Shown piece after piece: positions 1-6,340 of a stretch of DNA of 12,667 nucleotides (position 1 is its first letter; each line of letters starts with the position of its first letter). Origin of the DNA: JAAXZI01 sp045863575 (GTDB taxonomy: Bacteria; Planctomycetota; Phycisphaerae; UBA1845; PWPN01); assembly GCA_045863575.1 (NCBI GenBank), contig BTUC01000209.1:1-12667 (forward strand), read 5' to 3'. A program made the position numbers and the translations under genes. The notes under the pieces are model-generated. The model was given only the letters and a program-made list of their open reading frames with translations, did not search any database and had not been told where the DNA came from.

Positions 1-1065
1 CGCAGCCTGTGGAACAAGCTCGACGACGCGGCTTGGGTGCACAAGCTCACCGGGATCTGCCCGGCCGTCGCGGTCCACGTCCTGTGGGACTTCCCCAAGG
101 GCTTTGACCCCCAGGTCGTCGACTACGCCAAGAAGGCGGGCATTCGCATCGGTGCGATCAACCCGAATGTCTTCCAGGCCCAGTGCTATAAGTACGGCAG
201 CTTCGCCAATCGCGACCCGGAGGTTCGCCGCAAGGCCGTTCAACACTGCCTCGACTCAGTCGCCATCGGCAAGGCCGCCGACAGCAACGTTCTCTCGCTG
301 TGGTTCGCCGATGGCACGAACTACCCCGGACAGGATAACATCCGCGCCCGCAAGCAGCGGTTCACCGACGGCCTGAAGGAAGTCCACGCGGCGATGCCCA
401 AGAGCATGACCATGCTGGTCGAGTACAAGCCCTTTGAGCCGGCGTTCTACCACACCGATATCGCCGACTGGGGCATGGCCTGCCTGCTGGCCCGGGCGGC
501 CGGGCCACAAGCGCGGGTGCTGGTGGACACAGGCCACCACTATGCCAGCCAGAACATCGAGCAGATCGTCGCCTGGCTGATCGACGAAAACATGCTGGGG
601 GGCTTCCATTTCAACGACCGCCGCTATGCTGACGACGACCTGACCACCGGCAGCATCGACCCGTACCAGGTCTTCCGCATCTTCAACGAGATCGTGGGCG
701 CCGAGGCCCAGGCCGGCAAGCCGCTGGACATCGCCTACATGGTGGATCAGTCCCATAACCTCAAGCCCAAGATTGAGGCTATGATCCAGACCGTGTCGAC
801 GATCCATGAGCTTTTCGCCAAGGCCCTGCTGGTGTGCCGCAAGCGTCTGGCGGAAGCCCAGGCCAAGGACGACGTGGTCATGGCCGAGGAGGTCCTCAAG
901 AGCGCCTACAGCACGGACACACGGCCGCTGATCGGCTATATCCGCGAACAGATGGGTGTGGAAGCCGACGCTCTGGCCGCCCACCGGGCCAGTGGCTACG
1001 AGGCCCGTGTGGCCAGGGAACGTACGGAGCAGTTCGGCACGCCCGGGGACGCCAGCTACGCCTGA
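1..1065 (+). CDS. rhaI: L-rhamnose isomerase, 3' part (5' end outside window)
   Basis: The frame is open from base 1, giving 354 codons to the TGA at 1063, so the start lies upstream. The protein looks like the Pseudomonas stutzeri-type L-rhamnose isomerase, a TIM-barrel metal enzyme that interconverts L-rhamnose and L-rhamnulose in the cytoplasm. Candidate metal ligands are Glu in VEYKPFEP (codon 141), Asp and His in LVDTGHH (codons 176 and 179), His in GGFHFND (codon 203) and Asp in MVDQSHN (codon 249). The spacings of 35, 27 and 46 match those I remember for E219, D254, H281 and D327 of the P. stutzeri enzyme. That implies about 78 missing N-terminal residues and a full length near 432. 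A related sugar isomerase of the same fold is the main alternative. The lactate-oxidation genes downstream fit a rhamnose catabolic locus. Confidence 0.9.
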   Translation, partial: RSLWNKLDDAAWVHKLTGICPAVAVHVLWDFPKGFDPQVVDYAKKAGIRIGAINPNVFQAQCYKYGSFANRDPEVRRKAVQHCLDSVAIGKAADSNVLSLWFADGTNYPGQDNIRARKQRFTDGLKEVHAAMPKSMTMLVEYKPFEPAFYHTDIADWGMACLLARAAGPQARVLVDTGHHYASQNIEQIVAWLIDENMLGGFHFNDRRYADDDLTTGSIDPYQVFRIFNEIVGAEAQAGKPLDIAYMVDQSHNLKPKIEAMIQTVSTIHELFAKALLVCRKRLAEAQAKDDVVMAEEVLKSAYSTDTRPLIGYIREQMGVEADALAAHRASGYEARVARERTEQFGTPGDASYA

Positions 1066-1081
1066 GCGGGGCGCCTGTGGT

Positions 1082-1111
1082 TTGACAAGCTCAAGGTCCT
1101 GCCGATATACA
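1082..1111 (+). promoter_or_regulatory. Putative sigma70-type promoter before the membrane protein/lut genes
   Basis: A perfect TTGACA at 1082-1087 is followed after 18 nt by TATACA at 1106-1111. It sits in the 89-bp gap after the rhamnose isomerase stop and would let the membrane protein and lutABC be transcribed separately from rhaI. No terminator is visible between rhaI and this site, so read-through from rhaI is also possible. The match is by eye only. Confidence 0.4.
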
Positions 1112-1154
1112 TGGGTTTTCGGCATGGAAGGCTTTGTTTTTCAGGAGATTGCGC

Positions 1155-1529
1155 GTGCCCAACTTCAGTCTCCGCCGTTATGACACCCAGGCCCGGTTCG
1201 GGATGATTGTCTCACTGCTCTCTGCCGGCACTCTCCTCGTTCTCGCCGGGCTGATTTTTTCGGCCGACAAGAGATTCCAGTATTTCGATGCCTCTGAATT
1301 GACGGTTCACTACGGCCCCACGCGCCGTATCGCCGTCCTGGCCGCCGGGGGCCTGACCGCCCTGTTGGCCGCCCTTGGCTTTGGATTCGGGCTCAACAGC
1401 GCCGGTCAGCGGCGCAATGACAAGCCGTTACTGTCCTGGATTGGATTTTTCGTCGGCGCGGGCGTGCTCTGCCTGTCGCTGGTGCTGCTGTACTTCTTCA
1501 TCAAGCGCGGCGAATCGGTGATCGGGTAG
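1155..1529 (+). CDS. Small three-helix membrane protein of unknown function
   Basis: I chose the GTG start at 1155 (124 residues) because AGGAGA at 1143-1148 lies 6 nt upstream. A TTG at 1134 in the same frame would add seven residues but would place that ribosome site inside the gene. Three hydrophobic segments are clear: about residues 17-36 (MIVSLLSAGTLLVLAGLIF), 60-80 (IAVLAAGGLTALLAALGFGFG) and 94-117 (SWIGFFVGAGVLCLSLVLLYFF). Short basic loops lie between and after them. I see no catalytic motif, no heme ligand pattern and no lipobox, and I do not recognise a named family. The gene lies 42 bp upstream of lutA on the same strand, so it is probably cotranscribed with lutABC. A role as membrane partner of the lactate oxidation complex is possible but is inference only. 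Confidence 0.75.
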   Translation: MPNFSLRRYDTQARFGMIVSLLSAGTLLVLAGLIFSADKRFQYFDASELTVHYGPTRRIAVLAAGGLTALLAALGFGFGLNSAGQRRNDKPLLSWIGFFVGAGVLCLSLVLLYFFIKRGESVIG

Positions 1530-1567
1530 TCCGCAAGCCCCCGACCCGCCGGGTCGCCCCAGGCGGA
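1530..1567 (+). promoter_or_regulatory. Hairpin in the gap before lutA, covering its ribosome site
   Basis: The 42-bp gap can fold almost completely. CGACCC (1542-1547) pairs with GGGTCG (1551-1556) across a 3-nt loop, and TCCGC (1530-1534) can pair with GCGGA (1563-1567). The outer stem overlaps AGGCGG (1561-1566), the only ribosome-binding-like stretch before the lutA ATG at 1572. No T-run follows, so it is not an intrinsic terminator. It may set lutA translation or protect the transcript. Confidence 0.4.
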
Positions 1568-1571
1568 CCAC

Positions 1572-2507
1572 ATGCGTGTCTCACTCTTTGTCACCTGCCT
1601 GACAGATCTGTACTTCCCTGACGTGGCCGAGTGCGTCGTCCGCATTCTGCACCGGCTGGGCATTCCCGTGGACTTCCCCAAAGGGCAGACCTGCTGCGGT
1701 CAGCCCGCCCTGAACAGCGGGTTCGAGGAGGAGGCCCGGGCCGTCGCCGCCCACATGATCGAGGTATTCGAAAGTTCGGAGCTGGTGGTCACGCCTTCCG
1801 GCTCGTGTTGCTCAATCGTGCGGGAGTACTTCCCCCATCTGTTCCAGCACGATCCGGCCATGCACGCACGGGCCGAAGCCATGGCCGCCAAGACGTTTGA
1901 ATTCGTCGAGTTTCTGGAGAAGGTCCTGAAGGTGGACTGGACGGCATGGGATCTGCACTACCCGGCCGTGGCCACCTATCACTACAGTTGCCACCTCCGC
2001 GGCATCGGCATGACCGATGAGGCCGTCCGTCTCTTGCAGAAAGTCCGGGGAATCGAGTACCGCCCGCTCGAGAAGATGGAACAGTGCTGCGGGTTCGGGG
2101 GGACCTTCGCCGTCAAGTACGGTGACATTTCCGGAGCGATGGTTCGTGACAAGGTGGCCTGCATCCAGGCCACGGGTGCGACGACACTGGTATGCAACGA
2201 CGGCGGCTGCACGCTGAACATCCAGGGGGCCTGCCGACGCAACGGCGTGGATATCCAGGTGAAGCACATCGCCGAGATTCTCGACGCCGCCATGCAAAGA
2301 GCCGCGGGTCCGGGTTTCGCTCCGCAACGAGCCGCGGGCTTCAGCCCGCGCGGCCTGCCGGTCACGGAGGAGCCTTCGGAACGTCTGCCGCATGGGCACG
2401 GCTCCACTTCGCCCCCGTGCGGCATGGCCCGGATGGAGAGTGCCGCGGCCACGCTTCGCCCCAGCAGCCCGGCGCCCCCAGCGAAGTCCGACGGAGGTGC
2501 CGCATGA
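1572..2507 (+). CDS. lutA: L-lactate oxidation complex subunit LutA (CCG-domain Fe-S protein) with unusual C-terminal tail
   Basis: LutA (YkgE family) is the CCG-domain subunit of the LutABC complex, which oxidises L-lactate to pyruvate in the cytoplasm. Two CCG domains are visible. The first has C9 in the N-terminal TCL-TDLYFP stretch, C41-C42 in TCCGQPALNSG and C79-C80. The second has C140 in YSCHLRG, C172-C173 in QCCGFGGTFA, and C208 and C213 in CNDGGC. The recognisable protein ends near residue 242, about the usual family length. Residues 243-311 are a Pro/Arg/Gly/Ala-rich tail encoded by palindromic repeat DNA and show no domain. The stop overlaps the lutB start as ATGA. Family assignment is firm; whether the tail is translated as a stable part of the protein is unknown. 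Confidence 0.9.
   Translation: MRVSLFVTCLTDLYFPDVAECVVRILHRLGIPVDFPKGQTCCGQPALNSGFEEEARAVAAHMIEVFESSELVVTPSGSCCSIVREYFPHLFQHDPAMHARAEAMAAKTFEFVEFLEKVLKVDWTAWDLHYPAVATYHYSCHLRGIGMTDEAVRLLQKVRGIEYRPLEKMEQCCGFGGTFAVKYGDISGAMVRDKVACIQATGATTLVCNDGGCTLNIQGACRRNGVDIQVKHIAEILDAAMQRAAGPGFAPQRAAGFSPRGLPVTEEPSERLPHGHGSTSPPCGMARMESAAATLRPSSPAPPAKSDGGAA
2299..2354 (+). repeat. Palindromic repeat element inside the 3' end of lutA
   Basis: GAGCCGCGGG occurs at 2299-2308 and again at 2329-2338, exactly 30 bp apart. The second copy begins a hairpin: CGCGGGCT (2333-2340), a 2-nt centre, then AGCCCGCG (2343-2350). It lies just past the codons for the conserved LutA domain and is read in frame as the RAAG...RAAGFSPRG tail. 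It resembles short dispersed palindromes found in GC-rich bacterial genomes. Whether it is dispersed in this genome cannot be seen from one window. Confidence 0.55.
2387..2423 (+). repeat. Second inverted repeat inside the lutA tail
   Basis: GCCGCATGGG (2387-2396) pairs with CCCGTGCGGC (2414-2423) over 10 positions, one of them a G-U wobble in RNA, across a 17-nt loop. It lies within the non-conserved C-terminal tail of lutA and about 70 nt before the lutB ribosome site. It could stabilise or separate lutA and lutBC messages, or be part of an inserted element. Confidence 0.45.
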
Positions 2508-4000
2508 GTTCGACTCTCGTCCACGAACACGGCGTCGAGCCCGATTTCAAGCAGCGTGCCGCACTGGCCATCGCCAATGCCCGCCTGGGCCTGGCCGTCG
2601 ACCGCGCCACCCGTCGGCAGGACGGAGGGCGAAGAGTCGCCCTGCCGGAGTTGCCTGACGCCCTGAAAGCGCGCGAGCTGGCCGCCCGGATCAAGGATCA
2701 CACCCTTCAGAACCTCGACCGCTATCTCGAGCAGTTCGCCAATAATGTCCGCCAGCATGGCGGGCATGTGCACTTCGCCGCGGATGCACAGGAGGCGAAC
2801 GCCATCGTCGAACAGATCGCGCGAAACGCTCAGGTCCGCACCATCATCAAGGCCAAGTCGATGGTCGGCGAGGAAATTGAAATCAATCATCACCTGACGC
2901 AAGCCGGTTTCGAGGTGGTGGAAACGGATTTGGGCGAGTACATCATCCAGCTCGATGAGGACCGGCCCTCTCATATCGTGGCCCCGGTCATCCACAAAAC
3001 CAAGGAGGACATCGCGGAGCTCTTCCGGCGCAAGCTGGGCATCGAGTATACGGTGGATCCTCAGGAGCTCACCGCCGCGGCCCGCACGGTACTCCGCGAG
3101 AAGTTCCGCACCGCCGACATGGGCATTACCGGCGTCAACTTCGCCGTGGCGGAAACCGGCACCATCGCCATCGTGACCAACGAGGGTAACGGCCGCTTCT
3201 GCATGTCCCGTCCGCGCGTGGTGGTCTCGCTCATGGGCATGGAGAAGCTCCTGCCGCGGATGAAAGACCTCGGCCTGTTCCTGAAGCTGCTGGCCAAGAG
3301 CGCTACCGGCCAGCGGATCACCTGCTACACCAGCCTGCTGACCGGCCCGAAACGGCCAGAAGACTTTGACGGCCCCGAGGAATTCCACCTGGTTGTTCTG
3401 GACGCCGGCCGCATGAACGTGCTCGGCGGGCCCTATCGGCAGACGCTGCGCTGCATCCGTTGCGGCGCGTGCCTCAACGCCTGCCCGGTTTACCGCAAGA
3501 TCGGAGGGCACGCGTACGGCAGCGTGTATCCCGGCCCCATCGGCAAGCTGGTCACTCCACTGCTCTCCGGCCTGCTGGCGCACGAAAACCTGCCCCAGGC
3601 GTCCAGCCTATGCGGCGCTTGCCTGGAGGCGTGCCCGGTCCGCATCGACATCCCGTCCCTGCTGATCCGCATGCGGCACGATCTCGTCCAGCGGGGCCGC
3701 AGCCCGCTGACGTTCCGACTGGGGTTTAAGTTCTGGAAGTTGGGGATGAAGTCCAAGTTTCTTTACCGCTGGGGAGCGCGCATGAGCCGGTACTTCATGG
3801 CCGTCCTGGCCAAGGAGGGCTGGGTGCGTCACGTGCCGGGTCCCTTTTCGCCGTGGACCGACCACCGGGATTTGCCCGCGCCGGCCCGACGCCCGTTCCA
3901 TGCCCGCTGGGCGGCGCTCGCGCGGGATCTGGACAGCGAGCGGGGAACTGCACACGGTGGCAATGGCCGGTCCGATAAAGAATCCAGGAAAACATCATGA
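2504..4000 (+). CDS. lutB: L-lactate oxidation complex subunit LutB (LUD domain plus [4Fe-4S] ferredoxin motifs)
   Basis: The start is the ATG at 2504 (498 residues), with GGAGG at 2493-2497 and a 4-bp ATGA overlap with lutA. The frame stays open upstream, but that stretch is only the shadow of lutA. LutB (YkgF family) is the large iron-sulfur subunit of LutABC. An N-terminal LUD domain carries the signature ITGVNFAVAETGT near residues 208-220. The C-terminal part holds CIRCGACLNACP (C317, C320, C323, C327) and LCGACLEACP (C370, C373, C377), then a helical basic tail. Length and domain order fit the family. Its stop overlaps the lutC start, implying translational coupling across lutABC. Confidence 0.93.
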   Translation: MSSTLVHEHGVEPDFKQRAALAIANARLGLAVDRATRRQDGGRRVALPELPDALKARELAARIKDHTLQNLDRYLEQFANNVRQHGGHVHFAADAQEANAIVEQIARNAQVRTIIKAKSMVGEEIEINHHLTQAGFEVVETDLGEYIIQLDEDRPSHIVAPVIHKTKEDIAELFRRKLGIEYTVDPQELTAAARTVLREKFRTADMGITGVNFAVAETGTIAIVTNEGNGRFCMSRPRVVVSLMGMEKLLPRMKDLGLFLKLLAKSATGQRITCYTSLLTGPKRPEDFDGPEEFHLVVLDAGRMNVLGGPYRQTLRCIRCGACLNACPVYRKIGGHAYGSVYPGPIGKLVTPLLSGLLAHENLPQASSLCGACLEACPVRIDIPSLLIRMRHDLVQRGRSPLTFRLGFKFWKLGMKSKFLYRWGARMSRYFMAVLAKEGWVRHVPGPFSPWTDHRDLPAPARRPFHARWAALARDLDSERGTAHGGNGRSDKESRKTS

Positions 4001-4650
4001 TGCCGGGCGAATCACAGGAACAATTCCTTCAACGCGTGCGCACCGCCCTGTCCGATCGTGGCCAGCCGGTCGAGCTCCCGGACGAGCACGAGATCTCACG
4101 GGTGATCCCGGCCAGCACGGATGGCAGCCTGATCGACGCATTCGCGGGACGCGTGGAGGAAGCCAAGATGCACCCCCACCGCGTCGCGGGCGAGGCGGCC
4201 ATGATCGAGAAACTCGCCGGGTTGCTGCGCCAGGCGGGCGCTCGCACGGCCATCGTGCCAGCGGACGGGCTGCCGGCGCGAGCGGCCATCCTGGAGCGGC
4301 TCCAGGCGGAAAACGTTGAGCTGATCAATCCCGACGACGCCGACGGCGCCTTTCAGGCTGACGTCGGGATTACCGGCGTGGATGCGGCCATCGCCGAGAC
4401 TGCCTCGCTGGTGCTGACCAGCGGTGACGGCCGGCGCCGGCTGGCCAGTCTGGCCGTGCCTGTTCACATTGCCATCGTTCGTGCCGATCAGATCGTGCCC
4501 GACCTTCTGGACTGGTCCATCCGCCCGCGCGAGCAGGTACCTGCCAACGAAGTACTGGTCTCGGCGCCCAGCAAGACCGCCGATATCGAGCTGGCCCTGG
4601 TCATGGGGGTTCACGGGCCCAAGGAAGAGCACGTGATCATCCTGGAATAA
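3997..4650 (+). CDS. lutC: L-lactate oxidation complex subunit LutC (LUD domain)
   Basis: This 217-residue protein is a single LUD domain, matching LutC (YkgG family), the third LutABC subunit. The start ATG at 3997 overlaps the lutB stop as ATGA and has AGGAA at 3986-3990. A second ATG follows immediately at 4000, so initiation could be one codon later. The LUD signature, here DVGITGVDAAIAETASLVL, lies near residues 122-140. The family-typical C-terminal stretch SAPSKTADIELALVMGVHGP precedes a short end. The N-terminal half is more variable, as usual in the family. The three overlapping genes, with LutA and LutB present and intact, make this assignment secure. Confidence 0.92.
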   Translation: MMPGESQEQFLQRVRTALSDRGQPVELPDEHEISRVIPASTDGSLIDAFAGRVEEAKMHPHRVAGEAAMIEKLAGLLRQAGARTAIVPADGLPARAAILERLQAENVELINPDDADGAFQADVGITGVDAAIAETASLVLTSGDGRRRLASLAVPVHIAIVRADQIVPDLLDWSIRPREQVPANEVLVSAPSKTADIELALVMGVHGPKEEHVIILE

Positions 4651-4696
4651 GCAGGGAGCATTCCGCTTCGCACGTTGCACGCATCTGGTGAAAGCT

Positions 4697-4725
4697 GCAG
4701 GAGTTGCACCGGAGCCCCCTCCTGC
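4697..4725. repeat. Inverted repeat downstream of lutC, overlapping a putative promoter
   Basis: GCAGGAG (4697-4703) and CTCCTGC (4719-4725) are perfect 7-bp arms around a 15-nt centre. No T-run follows, so it is a poor intrinsic terminator for lutC. It overlaps the -35-like TTGCAC of the next gene's putative promoter and could be an operator or merely a message-end hairpin. Confidence 0.35.
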
Positions 4726-4733
4726 CATATGCT
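4704..4733 (+). promoter_or_regulatory. Putative promoter for the aromatic-rich secreted protein
   Basis: TTGCAC (4704-4709) and TATGCT (4728-4733) are 18 nt apart and lie about 55 nt before the ATG at 4789. Match to sigma70 consensus is partial (3/6 and 4/6). A separate promoter is sensible because the 138-bp gap separates a metabolic operon from an exported protein. Confidence 0.3.
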
Positions 4734-4788
4734 AGGGTCCGGCCGAATCCTATCTCCAACCATTCGTTTGGCCTCAGGGAGAATCTCG

Positions 4789-6015
4789 ATGGGTATCCTG
4801 TGGACACCACGGCCGGGGGAGCGCTCACGCGCGCTGGCCGGTTTGACGCGACGAAATCAATCGCTGGTGAGCGCGGTCGCTTTACTGCTCGTGCTGGCGG
4901 TGACGGCGCCGACGCACGGAGCCGAGAACGCTTCCGAAGGCTCGGCGGCGGCCAGTTCCGGTGCAGCAGGCGCTGGCCCGGGCGCTCCCGGGTCGAGGGA
5001 CGCCGGCTATATCCTGCTCAACCAGCGGTTCATCGAGGGCCTGTACACCGAAGGTCCGGACCTGGAGGACGTGGACGCCGTCTTCTGGTACGTGTTCTCA
5101 CGGTTGCCTGAGGCAGTGACCGTTTACCCATCGGAGAACTACTACTACTTCCAGCTCTACGTATCCGGGCGGCAGATCTGGGGCAATCTCCGACTTCCGG
5201 CCGGGCGCCGCGACAACGGCGTGCTCTCCTTCGGATACGCCGAGTACAACGAGTTCCCCAGCTACGGGGCCCGCTACGGCCTGACCCGCTCCAAGTTCTT
5301 CACCGACGCCGACGGCCTGCTGGTACGCAAGGTGGACGATTTCACCTACGTGGTGCGCTTTCGCGGCCGGGAGGTCACCTTTCACCTGCACAAGCTTTCC
5401 CAGAAGCCGCCGAGTCGATTCCAGTTGGGCCCGGGGGAGCGATTCATTGAACGTACGTTCGATGAATCCGGCTACCAGTTCTTCCTCCTGTTCAACGAAA
5501 AACGCAACTACTTCTTCTGGGTCCTCAACGAGGAAGTCACCGTGCCGGACGTGCTGGTGCCGCTGGAGGACGACCTGCTGGTCGGGCGGCGCAGCGGATT
5601 CGCCTTTTTCGTCGCCAAGACCCACCAGGCCCGCAAGGTGCTGGCGGCCGTCCGCAGTCTCAATGTCAACCGCAACGACTACTACGATGGACCTTTCGAC
5701 CAGTTGGCGGACAACTACGCGGACCAGACCCGCATTGCTGAATACATGCAACTGGCCGCACCGGCCCTGCGCGGACGCATCGACAAGTACGGCTATTACA
5801 CTGATCAGGAGCGCCCCATGCGCGTGGCGCTCTCGACCTACTACAGCTACCTGGCCCCTTCCGATCTGATCAAATTCATTCAGCGGGCCAAGGGCTCTGG
5901 CGAAATCTATCAATACATCTCGCGACGCGGGATCCCGCTGGCCACGTATCCGTCGACAGCTCCTGCCGAAGGTCCGCCGACGGCAGAAGATGAAGTCGGC
6001 AGCACGGACAAATGA
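4789..6015 (+). CDS. Secreted aromatic-rich protein of unknown function
   Basis: I chose the ATG at 4789 (408 residues) because AGGGAG at 4776-4781 lies 7 nt upstream and it puts an export signal near the N-terminus. In-frame codons back to 4675 look non-coding. Residues 1-25 are basic, 26-41 are hydrophobic (LVSAVALLLVLAVTAP), and cleavage is likely near THGA-E at about residue 45. An Ala/Gly/Ser-rich linker runs to about residue 75. The mature protein is rich in Tyr and Phe (ENYYYFQLYVSGRQIWGN, FFLLFNEKRNYFFWVLNEE), suggesting a beta-rich fold. It ends in a Pro/Glu/Asp-rich tail. There is no lipobox cysteine, no evident catalytic motif and no cell-surface anchor. I do not recognise a family. 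The octapeptide-repeat gene follows on the same strand 325 bp away and is also exported, so a shared envelope role is conceivable. Confidence 0.8.
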   Translation: MGILWTPRPGERSRALAGLTRRNQSLVSAVALLLVLAVTAPTHGAENASEGSAAASSGAAGAGPGAPGSRDAGYILLNQRFIEGLYTEGPDLEDVDAVFWYVFSRLPEAVTVYPSENYYYFQLYVSGRQIWGNLRLPAGRRDNGVLSFGYAEYNEFPSYGARYGLTRSKFFTDADGLLVRKVDDFTYVVRFRGREVTFHLHKLSQKPPSRFQLGPGERFIERTFDESGYQFFLLFNEKRNYFFWVLNEEVTVPDVLVPLEDDLLVGRRSGFAFFVAKTHQARKVLAAVRSLNVNRNDYYDGPFDQLADNYADQTRIAEYMQLAAPALRGRIDKYGYYTDQERPMRVALSTYYSYLAPSDLIKFIQRAKGSGEIYQYISRRGIPLATYPSTAPAEGPPTAEDEVGSTDK

Positions 6016-6089
6016 ACCAGGGAGTGCCGTAAACTCCTGAGCAAGTGGAAAAGTTGCCTCGGCAATGAGTTTTTTGAGGCTGATTTTCA

Positions 6090-6118
6090 TTGCATCCGCC
6101 GAACACTGATGGTACAGT
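6090..6118 (+). promoter_or_regulatory. Putative extended -10 promoter of the octapeptide-repeat gene
   Basis: TTGCAT (6090-6095), a 17-nt spacer and TACAGT (6113-6118). The -10 is preceded by TGG at 6110-6112, an extended -10 pattern. Transcription from here would give a leader of about 215 nt ahead of the ATG at 6341. It is a by-eye match of moderate quality. Confidence 0.35.
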
Positions 6119-6340
6119 CGACCTGACTTAATTGCCGGAGAGCGTCTCTCTTATCCAACCTGCGAACGCACCAACGACCGGAGAGGGCTTGCGAAGCGCA
6201 GATCTGTTCAGTTCGTCCTAAATGCTTGGTCCCTCGTTCGTGCGAGGGTTCACCATAGAGGGCTGTTCAAAGCTACCGTCGGGCGTGTTGCACTCGCAAC
6301 GCCCGTCGGCGTGCTGCCTTTTCGGGAAAGGTGCCAGATC
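6119..6340 (+). promoter_or_regulatory. Structured 5' leader of the octapeptide-repeat gene
   Basis: This non-coding stretch holds three hairpins in a row. CCCTCG (6231-6236) pairs with CGAGGG (6243-6248) around a 6-nt loop. CGGGCG plus TTGC (6280-6291, with a 2-nt bulge) pairs with GCAACGCCCG (6296-6305) around ACTC. CCTTT (6317-6321) pairs with AAAGG (6327-6331), which is the ribosome-site-like sequence of the gene at 6341. CCGGAGAG occurs twice earlier in the leader (6135 and 6178). The arrangement suggests RNA-level control of translation. I cannot assign it to a known riboswitch class. Confidence 0.45.

Noticed and set aside
2192..2503. Upstream extension of lutB by 104 codons
   Set aside because: The extra stretch is Arg/Gly-rich out-of-frame lutA sequence. 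The ATG at 2504 has a good ribosome site and the ATGA overlap typical of coupled genes.
1982..3583. A 533-codon open frame on the minus strand opposite lutA and lutB
   Set aside because: It mirrors two well-conserved Fe-S protein genes, shows no recognisable domain of its own and has no ribosome site. It is a by-product of high-GC codon use.
4789..4923. Twin-arginine signal in the secreted aromatic-rich protein (RR before the hydrophobic stretch)
   Set aside because: The residues after RR are N-Q-S and lack the usual hydrophobic residues of a Tat motif. An ordinary Sec signal explains the segment.
6018..6075. Possible terminator after the secreted aromatic-rich protein
   Set aside because: GGAGT/ACTCC at 6021-6037 and a 4-bp TTGC/GCAA stem at 6054-6065 are weak, and the six-T run at 6070-6075 is separated from both stems. 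Not convincing as an intrinsic terminator.
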